From Sodiomyces alkalinus F11 (taxonomy: Eukaryota; Ascomycota; Sordariomycetes; Glomerellales; Plectosphaerellaceae), in contig NW_021167079.1 of the NCBI RefSeq assembly GCF_003711515.1, positions 4,961,158 to 5,025,157 on the forward strand: a stretch of DNA of 64,000 nt. The letters run 5' to 3'. The notes below the pieces were generated by a model. That model saw only the letters and a program-made list of their open reading frames with translations, was not told the DNA's origin and did no database searches. Position numbers and translations under genes: made by a program. Below are positions 57,247 to 64,000 of the stretch, in pieces. Numbering within the stretch: the stretch's first letter is position 1; each line of letters begins with the position of its first letter.

Positions 57247-59321
57247 GAACGCGACTGAGGCATATCAGGTTGGGGACAAGTCGACCTTGGTTCTTGAGTC
57301 TTGGAGTGTTTCAATGTCACGTTCACAGGTATGTCCCCCGTTGATGCTTCTCGATTGTGCTGTAATACAGCGAAAGGGAAGTCGTGGAGAAGATCTAGAG
57401 ACGTCAGGATTCACGTGTCTCGGGTCCTATCGCGTCCGAACTTCCTTCTTGGACCTGCACTTCCTATCCCTGTGGGCAAATTGTGTGGGTATAGGTATGG
57501 TATGTGGTATGTCGGTGGACGATGGAGAGAGGGAAAAGGTGAAGAGGATGCGATGTCTGCTTGATAGTTGCTCCAACTCAGAAGGAAGGAATGCAGAAAA
57601 AGAAAAAAAGAAAAAGTTAATTCTTCAAGGAAACGGTCGCAGTTGCAGGCCGGGTTAGAAGAGGCCAAGGGCAGGAAAAAAAGGTAGGCTTGGGATTTGT
57701 GGCCTTTTTGATCGAGGGCCGGAGCGGGGGGGACGGGGAAGTGCGAAGCGTGTTCTGGTGGTTTAACGCGGGCGCATCGCGTTGGCGTTGGCGTTGGGCG
57801 GATCCCGACACGCTCCTTCAAGTTTGCTGGAGGTACCATTTGTGCAGGGGGTCACTTGTGCTACGGTACCTGCACCTCGCTATCGGGAGCCACAAATCTG
57901 CGCTGTAGCACCCAAGTCTTCAGCGGCTACGGGGCACTGATCCCCTGAGAGGACGCGTCGTAGTGGACTGCATTACAGGGGGAGGTGCGGAAGGTCTAAG
58001 GTACCTCACGGTCCCGGTCCGCTTATGACGTCGAGTTCCTTCCTTTAAGCATTCGTCTCACTTCGTCTCCCAACAGTCGGCCAGGAAATGAGCCTCGATT
58101 TTTGGCGACTTATACCTTCCTTTTCCTATCCTTTTCAATTGACTCCCGTCCCCTTCATATTCATTATTTTACATTTCTCTCGTCAATGCGATATTCGCTC
58201 GGCTCTTCCTATTCAATTGATGCATTGCACATTCAGTGAGTGCAGTGCCGTCCTCCAGCCTCCTCGAATTTCACGTCTCCACCATCACGCTTCTCAACGA
58301 TGTGTGTCCTACCAGTGACCAGTGACCAGTGCTCAGACCAGGCCGAGCCGAAATGAAAAAGCCTTGTTTTACTCCGTATTCCGGAGAGATTACAAGGACA
58401 CATGCACAGAGTAAAGCCGACTAGCCCCCTATATTCCCCTATTCGTAATTTGCAGTACGGACTACGAATATACGACGTACGGAGTAGTAATACGTAGCTA
58501 CCCCTGCATCATGGTTATCGCATTGATCTCGGCACATGCACTCCGACTGGTCGTCATCTTCATATGGTGTCGTGGCTGGTTAGATTGGGCCAGCAATCCG
58601 AGACCAAAACGACGGCTCCCTTTCCATTGCCTTAGGAAACGATCTCTGCCAGGGCTTTGGGATACCGAAATGCCTCTTACACCCTCGTTGATGAAGCGAT
58701 GAAGCGACCTGTACGCTACGAGAAAGAGAAGCATGTTAATGTTCCGAGATTCTTGGATCTCTTTAGAACGGACCATCCCCGCCGCCAGATAGCCAAGCGT
58801 TAAAAGGCCTCGGTGAATGCCAACTAATACTTCTGTCTGCGTTGGATAAGGGTGGCTGGATAGAGAGATTGGTAGCACCATGGACATGGTCACCGAGGAC
58901 AATTGGTATTTATATGTAACTTTCATAATGAAAGTTGTCCTATTGAACAACAATCAAGCTGGCTTTCCCTCGTTTAACAACCATATGCATTGTGTTATGA
59001 CCAGCAATTCAGATGAAAGAAAAGAGGCGGAAAAACATGGAGGAAGAAACATGGAGGAAGAAACATACCGAGGTGAGTTCACCGAGATCAAGACCGGTCG
59101 GAGTGGTGGCCCATGTATCAGACCCACTATCGGCCCCCGGCACGCCGATCCACCGACTCCAACGGGGCCAGCTCTGGTCGCGGGTTTGTAGACCGCTCGA
59201 AATGTGGGTCTGGGTTCCCAAAAAAATTCTGGACGACACTCTTTTCACACTCTCAATCGCAACAAATACATACTCCCCACCACCATTGGAAAGCTTACAA
59301 CAGGTATTTCCAACCACAATC
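57247..59321. other. Divergent spacer, 2.1 kb
   Basis: This spacer separates the FHA gene (-) and the L1-domain gene (+). A AAGGTACCT motif lies at about 57998-58006, ACGCGT at 57953-57958, and ACTCCGTA/TACGGAGTA motifs at about 58371 and 58478. The tripled cagtgaccagtgaccagtg lies at about 58312-58331, and a duplicated aacatggaggaagaaacat at about 59032-59066. ORFs on either strand are short and featureless. Confidence 0.45.
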
Positions 59322-60617
59322 ATGTCGCCTTCTAATGAGATTGTCACGAGGTCACAGACCGCAGTGGCTACCGTCTCACCAGAGCAGGTTCGTTAAAAAA
59401 AAAAATCCATTTCGTCCGTTTCTGCAGGCGCACATGCACTGACCTGTTTGTTGCAACTCTCATAGACCCTCAAGGCATGCAAAGCTCTGCTCGCCCACAT
59501 CCACAAGACCACAAAGGCCAAGACCTCCGACCCCAGCAAGAAGAATTTGCTCCAAGAAGATGACGAGGCCGTCGCCGAGACGCCCATCTGGCTGAATCTC
59601 ACCACGAAGCGCCACATCGCCGACTCCAACCGCCTCAAGCCCGGCAAGATCCGCCTCCCGCATTCCCTGAACGACGACGAAAACACCACCATCTGCCTCA
59701 TCACCGCCGACCCGCAAAGGGCGTACAAAGACGTCGTCGCCTCGCCCGAGTTCCCCGAGGCCCTGCGCAAGCGCATCACCCGCGTCATCGACTACTCCCA
59801 CCTCAAGGCCAAGTTCAGCCAGTACGAGGCCCAGCGGAAGCTCTTCTCCGAGCACGACGTCTTCCTCGGCGACGACCGCGTCATCAACCGCCTCCCCAAG
59901 GTTCTGGGCAAGACGTTTTACAGAACCACCACCAAGCGGCCCATCCCCGTGGTCTTCCAGTCCAAGGCCGCCAAGCCGGACGCCAAGAAGGGGAACGACA
60001 ATAAGTCGGCCAGGGGCAGGGGCAGCAACGGCGCGAACGGCCAGGGGCAGCTCAATGCCGGCTCCGCGGGAACCATCGCCGCCGAGGTCGAGCGGGCCCT
60101 CAGCTCTGCCCTCGTCCACCTGACGCCGTCCCCCAACACGAGCATCCGCGTCGGCGTCGCCCGGTTTTCGCCCGAGGAGCTCGCCGCCAACGTCGAGGCC
60201 GTGGTCGCCGGCCTCGTGGAGAAGTGGGTGCCGCAGAAGTGGAAGAACGTCAAGAGCATCTACGTCAAGGGCCCCGAGACGGCGGCGCTGCCCGTCTGGC
60301 TGACGGAGGAGCTGTGGCTCGAGGAGAAGGACGTCGTCGCAGAGCTTCCCGAGCAGGACAAGAAGGCGATCAAGGAGAAGCCTAACATTGGGAAGAAGCG
60401 CAAGGCCCCCGAGGCCGTGACGGAGGAGAAGCAGGGCGAGGAGGGAGCGGCCGGTACTGGTACGCCTGCGAAGAAGGCGAAGAAGGAAAAGAAGGAGAAG
60501 AAGGAGAAGGCTGCACTGCCGACGAGTAACGACGAGGAACTCGATAAGCAGATTGCCGAGCGCAAGACGAAGCTGAAGAAGCAGAAGGCGAAGGCCAAGG
60601 CAGCGCTCGAAGACTAG
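59322..60617 (+). CDS. Ribosomal L1-domain ribosome-biogenesis protein (Cic1/Utp30/RSL1D1-like)
   Basis: Two exons (59322-59387 and 59466-60617, intron 78 nt) give 405 residues. The ATG is placed upstream because MSPSNEIVTRSQTAVA joins in frame to TLKACKALLAHI, a typical helix 1 for these proteins. The L1 fold spans about 25-290: TPIWLNLTTKRHI, KPGKIRLPHSL, ICLITADPQRAYKDVV, GDDRVINRLPKVLGK and KWVPQKWKNVKSIYVKG. A Gly/Asn/Lys-rich insertion (about 175-205) interrupts it. The C-terminal 100 residues are Lys-rich, as in nucleolar proteins. Yeast Cic1 (60S maturation) and Utp30 (90S particles) share this domain; the Lys-rich tail and length do not decide between them. Confidence 0.85.
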
Positions 60618-60963
60618 GGTTCCTGTTTCGGTTGAAAAGGGGCAAAAGAAAAAAAAAAGGAAAGAGTGGGGGGGGGGGCAGTACCGGGTGGGGGATGCTT
60701 GTCTGTACATTCATTCCATGCATGACAGGAAGGGCGGCGTACGGCGTTCATTGTCTATTTTTAGTCGACAGGAACTTTGAACACTTAGACCAGCCTCCAC
60801 CCGTAGGGATGCCGGGGCGTAGACAACAAGAATTCCCAGTTTCAATCGTCGCGGTGACTACTCGCTATGGATTTTTCCGTGGCGCTACCGGCTCTACTGA
60901 TGTCGGCTAAGCTAGGATGAAGAGATGAAGGGATGAAGGGATGAAGAGAAAGAAAGAAAAGTG
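60618..60963. other. Convergent 3' spacer
   Basis: 346 bp separates the converging L1-domain and thioesterase genes. It contains an A-run and G-run (60649-60679) and a tandem gatgaaggg/gatgaagag repeat at about 60917-60948. No gene is seen. Confidence 0.5.
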
Positions 60964-61959
60964 TCAGAAAATCACAATCTGCAGCTCCTCAAATACCAAC
61001 CCATCCGCCGCCCCCTCCTTCTCGACGGCGAACTTCTTGCCGGCAGGGCCAAGAAATTCCGCAAAAGTGCTGTTCAGGACCTCCTCGCCAATCTGCATGT
61101 GATCTCCGGGGATCTGCCTAAACCTCAAGCCGCCCTTGCGGTCCAGGGCCCGCAGGCCGAGCCAATCCTCGCGATACAACTGCCTGGCGCGGAGCGGCAC
61201 GACCTCCGTCCCATTGACCTCCTCGAACCAGGCGGTCTCCTTGGGAATCACGGTCGTGTCGTCCTCAAACATGTACATGACGAAGTTCTCCAGACGAGCC
61301 ATGTTCGCCGCGTACGTGGCGTTCTTCTCCTCCCGCTCGTTGTTGATGTCGGCCAGGAAGTTGGAGTTCTCGAGGTAGCGCGGGAACTGGTCCGGGGACG
61401 GGTCGCGGAAGTACTGGGCGGGCACGAGACGGGCCTGGACGAAAGAAGACCAGGTGTTGAAGCGCAGGAGCGCCATGGCGCCGTGGCAGAGGAAGTCGCG
61501 GTCGGCGCAGGCGCGGAAGCGCACGATGCCGTTGTGCTGCGAGCCGAAGGTCATGAGGGACCGCACGGGGGGGCGGTTGCACCGCTCGATGTAGCCGCGG
61601 AGGAATTGCCCGCCTTGCGAGAAGCCGATGGCGTCGATGGCGGGTGCCGTGGAGAGGATCGGGTGCGCGGCGAGTTCGGCGCAGACGGTCTCGAGCTGGG
61701 TGGTTACGTTCCCGATGAAGGTGGCCGAGCGGTCTGCGTTGGCGTCGTCGCCTAGCTGGATCGTGTGCACGAAGATGCCTGGGTGCTGGGCTTCGGCGAG
61801 GGAGGCGACGTATTGCATCCCTTCGCTGTTGTAGGTGTCGCCGAGGCCGTGCCAGATGACGAGGGGGAGCGGGGTGTCGTCCTCTTCCTGGTCTGGTGTG
61901 GGGGCGGCGGTGACTAGGGGTCTGAGGGCCAGGAGACCCCAGGTGAGGAAGTGCTTCAT
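60964..61959 (-). CDS. Palmitoyl-protein thioesterase (PPT1 family)
   Basis: Single exon, 331 residues, the usual size. A signal peptide (MKHFLTWGLLALRPLVTAA) is followed by PLVIWHGLGDTY, the oxyanion-hole region. The catalytic triad is visible: Ser114 in GFSQGG, Asp234 in FEDDTTV and His287 in GDHMQI. NVTTQ, NATY, NGTE and NSTF are candidate N-glycosylation sites. PPT1 removes palmitate from cysteines of S-acylated proteins in the vacuole/lysosome. Nothing in the sequence suggests loss of activity. A large ORF on the opposite strand is a shadow. Confidence 0.93.
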   Translation of the reverse strand: MKHFLTWGLLALRPLVTAAPTPDQEEDDTPLPLVIWHGLGDTYNSEGMQYVASLAEAQHPGIFVHTIQLGDDANADRSATFIGNVTTQLETVCAELAAHPILSTAPAIDAIGFSQGGQFLRGYIERCNRPPVRSLMTFGSQHNGIVRFRACADRDFLCHGAMALLRFNTWSSFVQARLVPAQYFRDPSPDQFPRYLENSNFLADINNEREEKNATYAANMARLENFVMYMFEDDTTVIPKETAWFEEVNGTEVVPLRARQLYREDWLGLRALDRKGGLRFRQIPGDHMQIGEEVLNSTFAEFLGPAGKKFAVEKEGAADGLVFEELQIVIF

Positions 61960-62692
61960 CTTTTTGGGAGTTTCGCGGATGGACGATAGGGGCTTTGTTG
62001 TAGGTGTTTAGCGAGAGACATGGTGGAAGAGAACGTCGGCAAGGGAGTTATCTGACGACAAGGCTGGTCAGGTGGTGGCGGATCAGCAAGCTCCAGGGGA
62101 GGGTTAATCTTATCTGGGTGAGGCAGATCATTGGCTACAAGTTCGGAACCGGTGTAATGTATTCCGGCGACGTTCGAGCCACTGCTACACGTGACTCCGC
62201 ATTTAGAGGAATCCCTACGAAGTACGTACCCAAGAGAGCTCGATCACGACTTTGAATAGCTTCACTTTCACCCCAGTCTATCCGTACTCTTAAGCCCTAC
62301 AACCACTTTGCCACAACCGAGCCGGCGTCACTGGCATTTGCGCAGTCACTTATGTTTCCATACAGCTCGTGAGATGATTATGAGCTACGGTTCCCTTTTG
62401 CAAATCGACGTCTCTGCTCACAGTTCCTGCTTCCATATATAAGTCTCGAGTCGTCACATCAGCCTGTACCGGCCTTCACGGCCTTCACGGCCTTTTCCGA
62501 TCGCTTGAGGCTGTGCCTATACCACAATCGTACTTCTGGTGCTTCTCTCGTACTTCGGTTAACTCGCGGGACATGGCTTGAAACCTCACTTCGTCCCTTA
62601 CCTCTAGCGCAACTGGAGAAGCCGTCGCTTGAACTGACAATATCGTCTGGGTATCGTTTGGTCATCCAGCCAAGTACGCCTACCTAACTAAG
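61960..62692. other. Divergent promoter region
   Basis: 733 bp lies between the divergent start codons of the thioesterase and ctk2 genes. A 9-bp direct repeat (ggccttcac) occurs about two and a half times at 62471-62494. No gene is seen. Confidence 0.5.
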
Positions 62693-64000
62693 ATGGCTCC
62701 CACCGGCCCTCGGTCCCATGCGTCATCGCGCGATCCTATCGACGAACCCATCCAACAACCACCCATCCCCGACGGCGTCGTGCCTCTGGACCATTCCGAT
62801 CCTGCCAGGGGACCACACCCTGGCCATGTCCAAGTAGCCTGCCAATTCACTTTGGAACAGAAGCTGCGCCGCATGCTCAAAGAGCAGTCCTACGACCCGG
62901 CGCGGGAGGATACCTACCGGCTCCAGGGCGTTCAACTGATCGATAACGTCCGCGAGAGCCTTCACTTGTGAGTTGCCGCTTGCTCCGGTTGTTCTTCGCT
63001 GCCTCGTCTCCGTCGGACTGAACGAGGCTAACGAACCCCGACTTTGGCCCTCCCTAGACCCATTCGCACCTTCGATACTGCCTGCTTCTACTACCACCTC
63101 TTCCGACTCTGCCATAGGGACGTAGAGTACAACTACCAGGACGCCGCCCTGGCATCACTCTTTCTGGCCTGCAAGGTGGAGGATACCATCAAGAAGTCTA
63201 AGGAGATATTGTGTGCTGCTTACAACATAAAAAATGCCGATTATCCCACGACCCAAGACGACAAGGTAATCCCTTTTTTCTTTTTTTTTTCTTTTTTCTT
63301 CTTCTATTCTTCTTTTCTCTCGCTGGACTGGTCGAGGTCTCTTATCCTGCTACCGTCATGCCCTGCTTTGCAACCTTGGCGCTAACTTGGTCCAGATGTT
63401 TGAGGGTCCGGCGCGGATCATTACAGGCCTGGAGCGTCTCATTTTAGAGACCATTGGTTTCGATTTTCGCAGCCGTTACGTTCAAAAATACTTAGTCAAA
63501 GCTACCCGAGTGATACTGGGTTCCCAGGCACCCAAGGACTTCTTCGCTCTCACCTACCATATCAGTATCGACCTTCACAAGACCTTCGCCCCTATCAAGC
63601 ATGCAACATGGACCATGGCCCTGGCCGTGATCGAGATGGCGGCCCGCGTCACCGGAACCTATGTGGAGGAGGTCCGACGCGTCCGGCCATCCGACTGGCA
63701 CACGAGTCGCGAGGACATCCTCGAGGCGCTTTTCGATCTTCTTGATCTTTACACCCATCACACCAAGGCGACCAGGCTCGGGTCCAAACACGAGCTGAAC
63801 AGGTTCATCCAAATCCGAATTGATCTCAATAAGGAGATGGAATCCAGCTATGAGCAGAAGGAACCTAAGATCATCCCTTACTCTTGCGATGCCTGCGAAA
63901 TGGAGCCACCGCCAACGGGCTTTACCTTGGCCGTGACGCCGAGTCTCACGCCGAGCTTCACCCCGGGCGTCACTCCCGGTTCCGCCACATCCCCTGCTAC
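62693..64000 (+). CDS. ctk2: CTDK-I cyclin subunit Ctk2 (partial, runs off window)
   Basis: Exons 62693-62967, 63058-63265 and 63396 to the window end encode about 362 residues so far, with no stop reached. Cyclin-box sequence is clear: PIRTFDTACFYYHLFRL, YNYQDAALASLFLACKVEDT, KKSKEILCAAYNIK, then RIITGLERLILETIGFDFRSRYVQKYLVK. The second cyclin fold follows (YHISIDLHKTFAPIKHATWTMA). Ctk2 pairs with the kinase Ctk1 and Ctk3 in CTDK-I, which phosphorylates Ser2 of the RNA polymerase II C-terminal domain during elongation. The last visible part (from about residue 330) is disordered, with repeats of the type VTPSLTPSFTPGVTPG. Intron 2 (130 nt) has an unusually long T-rich tract. The gene is cut only by the window edge. 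Confidence 0.9.

Noticed and set aside
58498..58953. 151-codon minus-strand ORF
   Set aside because: It has no homology features, and its composition matches the surrounding spacer.

Overview
The window looks like nuclear DNA of a filamentous ascomycete, most likely a Sordariomycete. Evidence: short introns (about 60-150 nt) with GT..AG ends and CTAAC/CTGAC-type branch points, GC-rich coding regions, long gene-poor spacers, and a fungal gene set (RGS-LOV photoreceptor, full-size PDR transporter, Syp1, Esf1, Ltn1, Ctk2). No virus, prophage, intact transposon, CRISPR array or clear secondary-metabolite cluster was seen.

Layout, left to right. 1.6-3.9 kb (+): an RGS-LOV blue-light photoreceptor related to Botrytis BcLOV4. 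4.6-7.7 kb (+): an ankyrin-repeat protein. 7.7-10.5 kb: no recognisable gene. 10.5-12.3 kb (-): an unrecognised 511-residue protein rebuilt from four exons. 14.1-19.0 kb (+): a pleiotropic-drug-resistance ABC transporter whose reading frame is interrupted once by TGA (15725). 19.5-20.5 kb (+): an Mpv17/PMP22-family membrane protein. 21.2 kb (+): tRNA-Ala(AGC). 22.4-25.7 kb (-): a 1068-residue coiled-coil protein with a likely N-myristoylation site. 28.2-30.4 kb (+): Esf1, rRNA processing.

30.8-35.1 kb (-): a SNF2 ATPase with an inserted RING finger, 11 exons. 36.1-37.5 kb (-): a CDK-like kinase with an unusual catalytic loop. 38.4-41.7 kb (+): the endocytic F-BAR/muHD protein Syp1. 42.1-47.3 kb (-): listerin (Ltn1/Rkr1). 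49.0-52.7 kb (+): a probable mitochondrial protein made largely of 29-residue repeats. 53.4-53.7 kb (-): a small protein. 55.3-57.2 kb (-): an FHA-domain Tos4/Plm2-like protein. 59.3-60.6 kb (+): a ribosomal-L1-domain biogenesis factor. 61.0-62.0 kb (-): palmitoyl-protein thioesterase. 62.7 kb to the window end (+): the CTDK-I cyclin Ctk2, cut by the window edge.

Most genes are independent housekeeping or signalling units with their own promoters. Several deal with RNA and protein production or quality control: Esf1 and the L1-domain protein in ribosome assembly, Ltn1 in ribosome-associated degradation, Ctk2 in RNA polymerase II CTD phosphorylation. The most interesting items are the RGS-LOV protein with an altered flavin motif, the single nonsense codon in an otherwise intact drug pump, the 29-residue-repeat protein, the kinase lacking the catalytic-loop asparagine, and short palindromic AAGGTACCTT-type motifs scattered through the spacers. 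Exon boundaries were derived by hand from frame, splice sites and family resemblance; no transcript data were available.
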